NCBI RefSeq assembly: GCF_964275005.1
Contig: NC_092686.1
Span: forward strand, 41,141,511-41,205,510
DNA: 64,000 bases
Direction of reading: 5' to 3'
Source of the DNA: Diadema setosum
Taxonomy: Eukaryota; Echinodermata; Echinoidea; Diadematoida; Diadematidae
Made by a program: the position numbers and the translations under genes. Below the pieces are notes generated by a model, which saw only the letters and a list, made by a program, of their open reading frames with translations, was not told the origin of the DNA and ran no database searches. How positions within the stretch are numbered: position 1 is the first letter of the stretch; each line of letters begins with the position of its first letter. Of this stretch, positions 27,001 to 38,728 are shown one piece after another.

Positions 27001-30000
27001 CTCCTTCATGAGGTCTTGACCGCTGGCTCCAGCCAGGGCCTCCCACTGACCGGCATTCGGGAGAAGAATATCCTGATGAGGGAACATGAGACAGCAATGC
27101 TCCATTAACCCTTCACATCTCAGAGACCACATTTTCCATGGTTTTGGCACAGTATTCACTATTCCTATCATTCAATGATAGTGTTTCATAAAGGTGGAGC
27201 AGAAAATTCTCTTTCAATAACAGCCCTTTATTGTTAAAATCCTTTGTTTCAGTTGCAAAAAATTATAAAAGCTTCTTGACTGCTATATCTATAAAATTGG
27301 CAACATATTTAAGGAGAAAGGAGTTCCTGCTTCTCTCTCATATTTGTTAACTTTTGTAAATTTCATTTTGGTTTTGTGTAAAAGTCAGGTAAGGCGATAT
27401 AATGACAAGAGATAGTTTTAGCAGCAAAAATCTCCAAGGACTCGTTAGATTAAGTCTTCATGCAGGAGATGAATGAGGGCAGACATGTTTGAGGAACAAG
27501 CAATACCTATGAGGGTTCAAGTGTTAATTCATAACAATTACAGTTTCGACATAATCAGACAAAAAAAAAAAGAATTAAAAGGAAAAGTTATGGAGTTTCT
27601 AGTTCTAAAATGTTTCAGGTAGAACAAATATTTTGGTCACAAAACACGCAAATGAGATGAGGTAAATACTGTAAAACGAGGAATGTTCGCGTGCATTTTA
27701 ATTTCGCAAATTTTGCAAGCGGCAACATTCACGAAATTAAAATGCATGCGAAAGTTCTTGCCTACACAATATGCATTGGATGCCAGTGGCAAGTAGCGAA
27801 AATTTCATGCTGCGAGAAAAGCTGTTGGCTCCAATTCACAAAATTTTCATGCCGCGAATATATCGTGCTTTACACTAGTCTTAACTCTTTACAAGTTTAT
27901 CTGCACAATTTCCTGGTCTTATGAGAGATTTAAACAAAAATATATATATATTATCTTTACATCAAAGTTGCTGTGAACAACAATGACTTTTCTTAAAAGT
28001 AGGAGCTTTAGAAACTGAATTACTCTTTCAATTTTTAACTAACAGTATTATTCATTATAAAATGACGAAGCAGATCCTAATCACATGATTGGCTGAGCCA
28101 GGTTGAGAGTGATGTGACTAGGCATTTATATTGCCTATCATATAATTTTGCTTATGACCGGTCATTACTATTGAAAGTATGATGATTGGCTATTGGCACT
28201 TTCACATTGTGATGGTGATGAGGCAAGATGTCATTGATATTTCACTTGTGAAAATGGCTGCCGCAGGATTTCTAACACCTACATCTTGAAATTCTTTTGA
28301 TGATCATAAAATAAGTACAAGACTGTACACATCATTTTGTTCTGGCATTAGTACATTATTACCCACACTTGGTACAGTACCTTCAAAACAGTTTAAATGC
28401 CCTAGGCTATCACCTCGGGTATGTGAGACTGTTTCAAAGGTACCATGTGTTGGTAATTCTCATTAATGCCATCACTGATGTGTATTACTTGTAACCTGAG
28501 GGAGAGATGTAGGTAATACTTGTGTCATTACCACATCTAACCAGGAAACATCACAGTCCCTATAAGGATTTTGCGGGAATTATGTATTCAAAGTTGAAAA
28601 CTCAACAACTTTCTTCAACTTCTCTGTCTGGTTTCAATCAAACTTTCATTGATTTGTTTGTCTAGGTGTGTTCAAGTGCTCTTCCAAAGCGAACTATTCT
28701 GTAATATACCTGCACCACAGGAGTGCTGGAACGTTCCAGAAGTGTACCCTACCATACTATACCGAGCAAAAAGTGGACCACTTTCCAATGTGCTCCAATG
28801 CTCCAAAAGTATACCATAACCATACCAGAAGTTGACATGAGAAGAACGATCATAACATGCATAAAATATGTCATGATGCACAGAGTCAATTTTCTTTGTT
28901 TGGGACACCCTTAAGCAGTATAAGTGCACCAGTTGTGTCCATGACAAAACATCTGACGCCCTCTAAAAATAACTCATGAGGTACGCTTTCTCTGCAGAAC
29001 GTTTGAATGCTCCAAATCTGGCACATGTTCACACGATACTCATTAGATTGGTTCGCCTTGGTTTGCCTTTGAGCGCTCAAACACAGCCTCAGACTTGACT
29101 GTTTTTAGTAACTTAAACATGGAGTGAAGTTTCCTTTTTTCAAATGCATGCCAGTAGCAGACACTGCACTCAACCCATGCAGAATACAGGCAAGAACTCA
29201 CTTGTAAAGATGACAGTGTTCGGTTTACAGCCAAGAAAGTAATGTGCCGTTTCACTTCCTCTATGCCAGCGATGAGGTTCGCATTACAGACATCAATCTA
29301 CAGAGAGATAAAGCACATTCAAGTTAGTTTCATACGTTACTTTCCCTGTGAAAAATAGTCCTATGTGTACTTGGCCAGCAACATGGCAAGTTCTCAATGT
29401 ATAACTTACACTTAAATTCCTAAAACCTAATCATGAATCATGAAGCCACAAAGATATAGTATCAGTCTCGAGTAGCCATAAATCTAATAGCCACTGTGAA
29501 TTTATTATACTAAAGGAAAATAAAACTCAAGTGACTAGTCAGTTGAAAAAAAAAAAACAAATGCAGTGATTCAACTGCAGATAAGAGAAAATGAAACAAA
29601 TACTTAGAAGTGTAGGAAGATTATACAACCACATAAATCATTCAGAAATCATCTAACAAGGCAACATACAAGTACCTATTAACTTCCTAACATTTTGGCA
29701 ACACGCCTTGCATTTTCTTTAACATGTCATAATCATCTCCATATATCCATTCGCTAAGAGTTCTGTTGTCCTTTATTTATCCTTTAGCAGGTCAGAGTGT
29801 TTTATTTGAAGGCAACTAAAAATGCATTGGATACATGTCTCTGGCCACTTACTAATGTCTGATACAAACAATGATAGTCAATAGATGAAATAAACTTTAA
29901 AATATTTTGCATCTTTGCACATATTTCCCTCGTGTCCTCTTCAGTAATAAAACCCAAGCTTCCTGAATATGTCAGCCACATGATATATTTACACAGACAG

Positions 30001-33000
30001 GACAAGTGATAAAATTCAAGCAATTAAACTTCGGATAGTTATCATTGATCATCAATCTTTTTTTTTCTTCTTCTTCTTCTTCTTTCTTAAAGAAAGGTTG
30101 GCAACATTTTCTTGAAGTACCTGTAGGTGTTTGATTGCTTTGAAGTAGGAAAGGTCATAGGGCAATTCATCTACTTTTCTGGAGCTGGAACCAAGCCTGG
30201 CAGTAGATCCTACAATCTGCAGGGGGTAAAAAAAATAGGAAGTGGAATCATGAGGAAACTGCTGAAGAGATGATAAAGTAAAATGGACCAGAGAAAGGCC
30301 CTGTACTAACTCACATACCCTAGCACTACATTATAAAGCAGGGGGAAAGGAAACCTACACAAATATCCATGGAGAAAAGAATTGTGGGATCAGAGTTAAA
30401 AAAAACAAAAAAAAAAAAAAAAAAAGAGGAAAGGAAAAGTTACTGGCATGTAATAAGCTTTGGGACATGAACATGAAGACAGCAAAAACATTTCCCCGAC
30501 TCAGAGCTGGGTCACAAGGAAACTTTCATATACAAAAATGACCTCACCATGGCATGTGTACCCAAGGTATTTCCTGAGTGATGGGAAATGATTCACAACT
30601 AGCATAGTAACCAAAGTCTTTTGTTCCAGTGCCACATGACTCATATGGTACCATAATTTTAGCCTAAGTAAAACAATGAGATTTATTAATAGTACCATAT
30701 GAGTATGATTAATTCAACATCTAAATGTAACAAATTGCCAGTTGGCAGCATAAGAGGCAATTAACCTCTTTTTTTATCATTACCTTGGTACACTTAGGAA
30801 ACAGTTTAATTCTCACAATGTTTACCTACGAAATCAGTTGTTTTCAATTCTTGTCTCTTTTTTTTTTTCTTCTGCAGAAGTGTCACATCAAGCCCCTGCA
30901 TCAGTTTCCAAACTTTTTAGCTGGCATTCCCCCTTTGCCAACATCATGAAATAATGGCCCATTTTCCTCTATTACCACTTGACATTCACTTATCACACAG
31001 AACGCACAGAGCAAAGTGCACAGTTCATTCTCAGCTCCCATATAAGCCGGAATTGTCGGCAAAGAATGTGCGACAGTTTGACAATTGATTACTATTAAAC
31101 ACATCAGGAATCAAACGTTAGAGTGTGGGGCTTTGAAATCTGCAAAAATGGTTGGTCTAGAAACACCGTCACACCTCAGAATGACACAGTGTACACAGAA
31201 AACATTATACATACCCGAAGATACTTTAGTCTAGACATGAAGTCCATAATGTGTCCAATGTCGCTATGGGCATCGTCAGAATCTAAAATAAAGAAGAGTG
31301 GCCAGAGTTAACCCAATAGACGAGTTTGTAATTCCACTTTGTGCATGAGCAGAAAAGGGTCATTTGTACCAACAGGCATTTTGGTTTGTTAATTCACTGA
31401 GATTGGCATCTGTGATCTCTACATGCATGTTATCCTTATTTAAATGGTATTTGCCAAAACATCCACCTGACAGCAAGCCTAATATTTGACATTATCAAAA
31501 GAAAAGGGTTGTTATTGTATTCAATACAAAGATGAAATGGATGCCTGTTTAAAATGTCAACTGACGGACTATTCTGATCACCTGGTATAATGCAGATTCA
31601 TTCTTTATTTTAGCATGAAATCCATAAATTGTTACATCGGGCAAGCTTATACCTTGTACCGATTTGAAAACGAGTGAAGTGCCTAACCAACTGAGAAAAA
31701 AATAAAGGTAATTTGTACCAATGTATACAGTACATGAGCTAATTACAAACTGGCTTATTTAGATTAATTACTACTACATGTAGTTAATACACCTGGCTTC
31801 TTCAATCCTCTGAGAATGCTCTGCTGCAGCTTGAGTTATGGATAATTTTTTTTTTTTAGGATCAGCCCAAAAGTATTCTTCATGTCATTGCCAGTATGTA
31901 CATGTATCAACCAAGTAAAGATAGAATACATGTGTAAGTATTCTCACCATTCAAATGTTCAAACTTCAAAGTATTACTCTGATTTAAGTTCTACTCAGAC
32001 TGGCAATTTTAAAACTCCTATCAAACAACAACTGAATTTAAGAATACAAAATAAGCCAACTATGACCAAGAATAGTGTCTATTAAAGGGTGTGTACAGTT
32101 CTGGTCGAGGTGAAGATTAAGCTTTTAACATTTTGTGAGATATTCAGAAATCACTCTATGAGATGTCAAAGAGCATGCAGTTCTAAGGGGTATCAAAAGT
32201 TTATTCGATGAAAATCGGTTTTGAAATGGCTGAGATATCCAAAAACAAGGTGAAACAAAGAGATACTAATAAAGTTGGGGCATGTCGCCTTTTATTATTA
32301 GCACTTTTTTTGATATCTCAGCCATTTGAAAACCAATTTTCATCAAATAAACGTTGAATCCTTCTTAAAATTACATGCTCTTTCATATTTCATAGAAGGC
32401 TTTTCATTATCTCACTTAGGAATGTTCAAAACATGAATCCCTACCTCAACCAGTACTGTACAGTCCCTTTAACAGGAAGAGTGTTTTCAAACAAGTGATG
32501 CAGACAACATAACTAACCAGCTCTTTAACCCGTTGAAGACAAGTCCCGAGAATACTCGGGCAAGTGTCTATGGGAAATGTATGTTATAGCAATATCAGTC
32601 CATCCTCAACGGGTTAATGATTGAAATGACATGGGGATAGTTTATCCCTGAAGTCACGCATTTATTGAAGATGAGTGGATGTTGCTTGGAAGTAAGGTCG
32701 ACAATAGATGTGTGCTAATGATGACTATGATGAGGACTATGATGATGGCAACAACAGCCATCAAAACTGCCATCACCACAGCAACAACATCACCACCATA
32801 TCATCATCATCACAACTGAACCACTACCATCACCACCAACACTGCAACCACTACCACAACTCCCACCACCACCACCACCACCACCACCATCACTGACACC
32901 ATCACTGACATCAACACCAACACTGCAACCACCATCACTACTACCACCATCACCACCACCAACATCACCACCATCACAAACACCATCACTGACACGGACA

Positions 33001-36000
33001 CGGACACCAACACCAACAGCAGCATCAACAACACCAACACCACTCTCCTTGACCACACGAAACCCCAAGTTTGACTCAGGATCCGACTCACCACATGTAG
33101 GCAGAGGCATCTTGAGGCGCTCTGTGATGGCAAAGAGCTGCATGGGAGTCATTTCACACACATCCTGACTGGCCAGAATCAGGTCTCCCTTTGCGAAGAG
33201 CTCGGCAGCCAGGGCTTGTGATACTCCATTGATGTCCTAAAAATTACACGACAAACAGAAATCCATGTATTGGTGCATTTAAAGCAAAACTTGCTTGGGC
33301 AATGGTGTCATCACAAACTCATCATTTTATCCACCCACTGGTCAAAGAGTTTAACACATAATAAAGAATCAAGTCTGTTACAATACCTTTAGCTGCAAAT
33401 TTTTCATGGTTTGTATCATCACTGTCAGCAACAACAGCAAATATATGTCACTGTATAGAAGAAATGCCAAGATTTATATCAGCTCCATGGAATGCAAGGA
33501 CTCTTAAATCTGGCGACGAAATCCTGACTAAAATATCATAACAGTCATAAGAACAAAAATCTTATATGTATTTTCCTATATGGCACAAGTTATAGTATAT
33601 AACAGAGTAAAAATCAGCGCATAGTAAGTTTCAATGAAATTCAAATCGTTTGTTATTGTTTCAGTCTTCGTTGTTTCAAGAAACTTCACAAACATCAGAA
33701 TTACATGCAGACACCCTACACCTGTATATAGACCACATGTACCGGTATACAAATGTCTTTTGACTGAATACACTAAGAGTACAATAAGTTTGTTATCCCC
33801 TGAATGTTTTCTTCTGGTTTTTTTTTTTTCACCTGACTGATTTCCAGGGAGATGAAACACTTACATAGATGTCAAACTCCAGGAAGAGCATGAGTGGCTT
33901 GGGCATGATATGGTTGGACTGGAGGATCTTGGCCAGATACGTCTCGAGGTCTCGCTGCCGCTTCTCCACGAAGCTCTTCGAGAGGTTACCAATCAGCCGC
34001 TTTGGGGGCAGCAACGACCTTTCAACTTTCCCCTGGCTCACCAGAGTCTCGTGCAGTTCATGGAACTCACTGTAGCGATGCTGGACAGTCCAATGACAAT
34101 CCTCTACAGTCACTTGAATGGTGTATACCTAGCAGAAGATCAACAAAATGATGGCTGTTTCTTCCCAGGTTTAAAATAATCATCTCTTTATCTCTACATC
34201 TTTCTTTTGCTCGACATTTTACATGATCTTTAATATAAATCCTTCCTTTCATCATAATCATCACATTGCTTTTGTAATCTTTAATTGTCACCATAATCAT
34301 CATATTGTGTTTATAATGTTCACTTCACATACCGGTATTAATTTTTCATCACTATGTATGACCCACATAACTACAATGTATATTTTCAACATTCAATTAA
34401 ACAGTACAAATAATGTCATGGACATCTTACAGATTTAATTTTAATGTTCCTATCATGAAATTGTTTGTCTATGTGTGAATTTGAATATTCAGAATGGGCT
34501 GGCATAAGTCTTAAAATCAGGTTGAGACAAGATGAATAACCATTTACTAAAAGTATACACACATTCAATGAATTAGAAATATGCGCAAGTGCCAGATCGG
34601 TTGCCACATCAGTTAATTTGCATGAAGATAAACAATATTGAACGATGATACTTTACTGCATGCTGCATGAGCATATTCAAATGCTATGCAGTGTGGCAGT
34701 GTCTCCTGGATTTCTTCTCAGAGCAGAGGGAGCCTCCCACTCTGTCAAAATTGGAAGGTTTAATATTCAACTTGTACCTCAAGCTTCCATTAACCATACC
34801 ATAAAATAGTCGGCAAATCTGGAGTAATTTGGTGGTACTGAAAGCAGTTAAGAAAGTAGACAGAAAGATCCATCTGTCAGGAGGAGTCTTTTATTTTTTT
34901 TTTGATGGAGGGGATCCGTGAAGCCAGACACAGTCGAGGAACATATCCCCAACGACCAGCTAGGGCCTACATGCTGGACGTGTAGATTGTACGTATGTAG
35001 ATACAGACCGATCTTTCGGTCAATTAAGGAAGAGGCTACTATTAGTAAGGTTGGGTGTTCATAATATCGGACACCTAACGTTTTCCTATCAATAGAAACG
35101 TGAAAAATCTCACAATTTGCCTGAAATTTTACTCACGTGTGGAGAAAATACTCTGGATTCACAAGGGCGCACTGAAAATGCGATCTGAGGTACGCGCTCT
35201 AGATGGCGGCTTCGAACGCGTGGGGTGTCATTTTTTCCGCACTCAGTTGCCCGGCTCATATCGACCGACCACCCCGCCCTCTATTGACAATACGTATAAA
35301 GCGTACTTAAACGCGTATTTTCGACAAGCTGCTGTTTTTTTCAAGTCGTAATTTTTTCCCCAATAATATTTGAATATATTTTGAATCCTTCCATTTTGCT
35401 TTTGAAAGACTGTTTGATGAATTTGACTTGATTTTCATTAGGAAACTTTTCATTGTAATTGAAATAAATTAGATGAGTTGGTTTGTTTTTTCACATTCAT
35501 TTCTCGTTTCTGCATCAACTCGTACGGTCGTAGCGGGCGACAAAATGTTTATGTCATGTGTATGTGTAACGTGTGTGCACGATCGTACAAGCGGCGGTGA
35601 CAATTTTGCGGTCAAAATCGTCAAATTTATTACGGAAGGATACTTTAGGCCTACATCTAACAACGCATCAGCAAAGGTAGGCCTAGTTATATGTAAAAGT
35701 TACACGATAAACCTATTCGATTTTGCTAAATTTCGGTAATTTAGAGGGAATACTTAGTTGTTTTCGCCACATTTTACTCGGTAGCGTAGCCAAGTGAAGA
35801 ATCGAACACCGTTGCGCGTAGTCCCATGCGTACATTTTCTTTCTGTACGCGCAATGCCATTATAATGCGCGGTCAGTCGTTATGGACCCGGTCGGTGGGT
35901 TGGACACCTACCATACTAAGTAAATTAATTGAACTAACCACGACATTGTACATTAACATGACCAAGTAGGAGTCCTGACAACAGGAGAGCTGCTGACCCT

Positions 36001-36373
36001 GGAGCGCTCCCCCTTGACTTGTACATGTAGTTGTAAGTTGTATTTTACAGTTGTAAACAGACCGCAGTTTAGTCGATAGCATATTTATACGGACGGTTAG
36101 GGAGCTCTGTTGACAAAATGCAAACCTTTTTTTTTGGGGGGGGGGGGGGGAGGGAGCCGGGAGCTGCACTGCTCACGTTTTACACAACTCACCAGGCACA
36201 AGCCCAGCCAGGTGTCAACAGAAATTAAGGTCTTAATAAACCCTTTGCCACTGTCATGTCATGATATTACTGTAAATTTATCTTCTACTCACCGTGTGTT
36301 TCTCGACCTCCGCTGTGGACACGATACGAACTTCCCTCTTTGGTGAGGAAACCTGCTCACCGAATGAATTCAT
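18996..36373 (-). CDS. NISCH: Nischarin (imidazoline receptor-like PX/LRR protein), complete 13-exon gene
   Basis: Thirteen - strand exons join in frame: 36373-36293, 34128-33865, 33236-33092, 31282-31215, 30216-30121, 29297-29202, 27072-26929, 26142-25888, 25231-25064, 24236-24156, 22740-22656, 21726-21558, 21081-18996. The CDS is 3738 bases, 1245 aa. Residues about 12-125 form a PX domain with HRYSEF (Arg45), LLPPK (Lys70) and EKRQRDLE (Arg84/86), the phosphoinositide-binding pattern. Residues about 285-410 hold leucine-rich repeats with LNLSYNQL units. A Ser/Glu-rich acidic stretch follows at about residues 680-770, then the conserved C-terminal region. In vertebrates Nischarin is a cytosolic and endosomal scaffold that binds integrin alpha-5, Rac1 and PAK and restrains cell migration. 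Vertebrate NISCH is about 1500 aa; the missing length lies between the LRRs and the C-terminal region. The start at 36373 gives a short leader directly into PX, as in other Nischarins. Confidence 0.93.
21558..21726 (-). CDS. NISCH: NISCH exon 12
   Basis: Acceptor TTCCAG ending at 21727; donor AAAG|GTATTA with GT at 21557. Encodes GDDPEFKAKVESLRQQGGK and AWLSIFNEMSDPSGSDVDS, then a Lys-rich tail. Phase 1 in, phase 2 out, matching both neighbours. Confidence 0.85.
22656..22740 (-). CDS. NISCH: NISCH exon 11 (short Ser/Lys-rich exon)
   Basis: Acceptor CCCACAG ending at 22741; donor ACAG|GTGACT with GT at 22655. 28 codons plus one base, low-complexity Ser/Ala/Lys. It joins exons 10 and 12 in frame. 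It has no strong homology, so it could be optional. Confidence 0.65.
24156..24236 (-). CDS. NISCH: NISCH exon 10
   Basis: Acceptor ATGCAG ending at 24237; donor AAG|GTTTGT with GT at 24155. 27 codons; DTVNILKAIKKSKDY matches the vertebrate DTVEVLKAIQKAK helix after the LRR cap. Confidence 0.88.
24859..25017. mobile_element. MITE, about 160 bp, in NISCH intron 9
   Basis: Left GGGCCCCATTTCATAA and right TTATGAAATAGGGCC are inverted, and inner blocks (GATAGCAACTCTTGTTGGAA / TTCCAGCAAGAGTTGCTATC) continue the palindrome. The right end lies about 45 bases from the exon 9 donor. Confidence 0.7.
25064..25231 (-). CDS. NISCH: NISCH exon 9 (LRR cap)
   Basis: Acceptor TTCATAG ending at 25232; donor AAG|GTGGGA with GT at 25063. 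56 codons; LPCLEQLLLSENPVTNVVDY and RTKVLELFEDRF form the LRR-capping segment typical of Nischarin. Confidence 0.94.
25888..26142 (-). CDS. NISCH: NISCH exon 8 (leucine-rich repeats)
   Basis: Acceptor CCACAG ending at 26143; donor CAT|GTGAGT with GT at 25887. 85 codons with LRR units LNLSYNQLRAVDHL, LNLSYNQLSSLENL, LLLTKNDLSSLQGL and LDIRSNIIEH. Unusually GC-rich relative to the introns around it. Confidence 0.94.
26929..27072 (-). CDS. NISCH: NISCH exon 7
   Basis: Acceptor CATCAG ending at 27073; donor GTG|GTAAGC with GT at 26928. 48 codons. Encodes PPWSAVKQADFSHNSLTSID, the first clear LRR, after a loop. Confidence 0.9.
27667..27879. mobile_element. Palindromic MITE in NISCH intron 6
   Basis: Ends ACTGTAAAACGAGGAATGTT and its inverse near GCTTTACACTAG are related inverted repeats. 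An inner stem pairs GCATTTTAATTTCG with CGAAATTAAAATGC. Confidence 0.55.
29202..29297 (-). CDS. NISCH: NISCH exon 6
   Basis: Acceptor CTGTAG ending at 29298; donor CAA|GTGAGT with GT at 29201. 32 codons (IDVCNANLIAGIEEVK and following), an early LRR-like beta-strand and helix unit. Confidence 0.82.
30121..30216 (-). CDS. NISCH: NISCH exon 5
   Basis: Acceptor CTGCAG ending at 30217; donor CAG|GTACTT with GT at 30120. 32 codons. Encodes LPYDLSYFKAIKHLQ, similar to the LPFDLS-type segment ahead of the LRRs in vertebrates. Confidence 0.85.
31215..31282 (-). CDS. NISCH: NISCH exon 4
   Basis: Acceptor TTTTAG ending at 31283; donor CGG|GTATGT with GT at 31214. Encodes DIGHIMDFMSRLKYLR, the counterpart of the vertebrate segment ending in RLKYL. 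Phase 1 in, phase 0 out. Confidence 0.88.
32082..32472. mobile_element. TTAA-flanked MITE in NISCH intron 3
   Basis: TTAA at 32082-32085 and 32469-32472. The ends AGGGTGTGTACAGTTCTGGT and, inverted, AGGGACTGTACAGTACTGGT are about 80-85% alike. Inner blocks (ATGAAAATCGGTTTTGAAAT / inverse) extend the palindrome. It is related to 49517-49905. Confidence 0.7.
32525..32617. repeat. Short palindromic element bounded by TTAACCCGTT
   Basis: TTAACCCGTTGA at the left end and TCAACGGGTTAA at the right end are inverted. An inner CCCGAG/CTCGGG stem lies near 32544-32560. Same family as 16627-16693. Confidence 0.6.
32708..33048. repeat. CAC/CAT/AAC triplet-rich low-complexity tract in NISCH intron 3
   Basis: Runs of CAC, CAT and AAC triplets cover about 340 bases; on the - (transcribed) strand they read as GTG/GAT/GTT. 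The tract begins about 45 bases downstream of the exon 3 donor. Confidence 0.8.
33092..33236 (-). CDS. NISCH: NISCH exon 3
   Basis: Acceptor TTTTTAG ending at 33237; donor TGTG|GTGAGT with GT at 33091. Encodes DINGVSQALAAELF, which matches the segment after PX in Nischarin. Ends with one base of a Gly/Asp codon. Confidence 0.9.
33865..34128 (-). CDS. NISCH: NISCH exon 2 (PX domain core)
   Basis: Acceptor CTGCTAG ending at 34129; donor TAT|GTAAGT with GT at 33864. 88 codons in phase 0. It carries HRYSEFHEL, LLPPKRLIGN and the Arg-rich helix VEKRQRDLETYL, all PX landmarks. Confidence 0.93.
34129..36292 (-). other. NISCH: NISCH intron 1
   Basis: 2.2 kb between exon 1 and exon 2. Bases 35140-35290 are richer in CpG than the surroundings, and a G15 run lies at 36136-36150. 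No further exon was recognised. Confidence 0.6.
36293..36373 (-). CDS. NISCH: NISCH exon 1 (start codon)
   Basis: ATG at 36373-36371; 27 codons; donor ACG|GTGAGT with GT at 36292-36291. It encodes the leader and the first beta strand of the PX domain (REVRIVSTAEVEKHT). Splicing to exon 2 in phase 0 restores a normal PX core (EKHT then VYTIQV). Confidence 0.82.
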
Positions 36374-36838
36374 CGCTGCTTGGCTTTTCTAACTCACGTA
36401 AAACATATATTTAATAAACAAGAAGTCATCAAATATTCATCAAGCGCATAGATAGGCCGTCAGCCAGTTTTGTCGGAGGAAGACATGCTAACGCTGTTTA
36501 ATAGAACTAGAGAACTTCGCCACCACATAAATTTACACTGTAACACCGTCATCACCACCAGCCGAACACTGCATGCTATGCTGCGGCGGCAGGTCCCACA
36601 AGTCCCACCCACAGCAACAGGAATCAGAATGCACTACACTGTATACTAGCTGTACGCATTTTTTTTTTTTTTTTTTTAATGCGTATGACTGTACTGCAAA
36701 CTGTATGTTATTGTAGTACGTAAGAACCACCACCTGACCTGCTACGGTATCCTCAAATTCGTCACACTTTTGGCTCGTCAAGAAAAACAAAATGACGATG
36801 ATGATGATCATGATCATCATCATCATCATCATATTTCA

Positions 36839-37110
<272 letters not shown>

Positions 37111-37230
37111 AACGCAAAAAACCCATGATTTTCGTTGTGGTTTTGCTTTTTCGAAGGCACAAATGCCAAAAGTATTGTGGGGATATCGCTCATGGGTTTA
37201 GAACCCCTGTGGAATATAATTTAGGGCCTA

Positions 37231-38674
37231 TGTTTTCCCGGTAAATTTCATATTTCTGTCATTCAAGTTCTATTCCGAGCATTCGATTTCACGCATTCCA
37301 CTCTCGCAGCATTGAATTAGAAATCAAATTCAAAATCCGGTCATTCGAATTCACTATCAGAGCATTCAAATTCACTGTCGGAGCATTTAAATTCACTATA
37401 GGAACATTCAAATTCACTATCGGAGCATTCAAACTTAAGAGAGGAGCACGCATTTCATCTATGAGCATTAAAATTCATGTCAAGCTGGCGACGGAATCTC
37501 GTTGGACATTAAAATTCGTGAATAGGCAACAATGTTCCAAAAAACTGCATTCAATTTAATAGAAGTCCTGAATTTAGATAGTTTGGGGCCGTGTAGGGCC
37601 TATGCATATATTGGAATTTATGATGATTATCTATTTTGCAGTAGAGGTCCACCTGTTCATTGAAAATGTTGAACTCGCGCTTAGCGAAAAGGAATATACA
37701 AGCACATGTTCCCCGGATTGGACATAAAATGGAGGTCCCATGTGTGTGAGAGTCACAACTCATGCATGTAAAAGATCCCTCTATTATATTCATCTCAAAG
37801 AGCAGGGTTTAAAAGGCTTACATCCAACTGGACCCCATATGGAAGACCAGCTATTGCAGCTGAATATGGATTATCCACCTATCTTCGTTGATGAAAAATG
37901 AAACAAACAAACAGACATTAGGCACTGTATAGGCCTACAGACGAGCATAATACGAAGGGTTGGTTGACACCATCGAAGGAAAAAAAATCGACTATATTGA
38001 AACTTATACATGAACATTTTTATACGTCTTGTTTGTTGTGTATTGCTATCTTATTGGTTTACTCTTGCGGGACTATGTGAGATCATTGTGTGTCAGTTTG
38101 TTTTTAAATTGATGAATAAATTGTCATTATGTGGTTGGTGTTGGGGCGTTATCAGCATGCCGCATCACCAAGAAATATGATTAAATTGTCGTTGTGTTGT
38201 TTGGATGCACTGCTGATTGGACCTTAACCTACAATTTGAAATTTATTGAGACGAAAAACAAAGAATAATGTAGAACCTGTAAACACTCATAATTACACTA
38301 TATGCAAGCCTTCATTGGTTGAGTTGGCCCTTTTTCCTTTCTTAAAAAGTCGTTAATAAATTGATTGTACAAAGTAGTACAAACTTGATCGTCTAAAAAT
38401 GAATTTGAATGCACGAGTAGGAAAGTCGGTGCTCGCATTTGGAAATTGAATGAATTTGAATGCACGAGTAGGAAAGTCGGTGCTCGCATTTGGAAATTGA
38501 ATGCCCAATCGTGGATTTGATTTGACGAAATCGAAATAGAACGCCAATAAATGAAATTGATCGCTCGGATTCTGAATTTGAATGCCCGAATGTTTTTTGC
38601 GCTGTGTGAATTTGAATGCACAAACATGAATTTGAATGACATAAGTATGAACATGATGAAATTGACCGGGAAAA

Positions 38675-38678
<4 letters not shown>
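37231..38678. mobile_element. Foldback-like element with tandem subterminal repeats
   Basis: The ends TTTTCCCGGTAAATTTCAT and, inverted, TTTTCCCGGTCAATTTCAT form the terminal repeats. Next to the left end lie degenerate 21-bp units (GCATTCAAATTCACTATCGGA type, 37318-37435), and next to the right end their inverse (GAATTTGAATGCACGAG type, 38397-38640) with a perfect-looking 51-bp duplication (38401-38451, 38452-38502). The centre is unique DNA with a SINE-like piece. This organisation resembles foldback (TU-type) transposons of sea urchins. Confidence 0.6.
37700..37830 (+). mobile_element. SINE body fragment
   Basis: Shares the order GTGTGAGAGTCACAAC, GTAAAAGATCCC and AAAGAGCAGGG with the tRNA-headed SINE at 60725-61034. 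The tRNA head is missing. It is nested in the foldback-like element. Confidence 0.6.

Positions 38679-38726
<48 letters not shown>
38677..38726. repeat. (TA)n microsatellite
   Basis: About 50 bases of pure TA directly at the right end of the foldback-like element. Confidence 0.95.

Positions 38727-38728
<2 letters not shown>

Noticed and set aside
32790..33161. - strand frames of 107-123 codons rich in Val/Gly
   Set aside because: Read-through from NISCH exon 3 into the intronic triplet tract; the donor at 33091 is strong.
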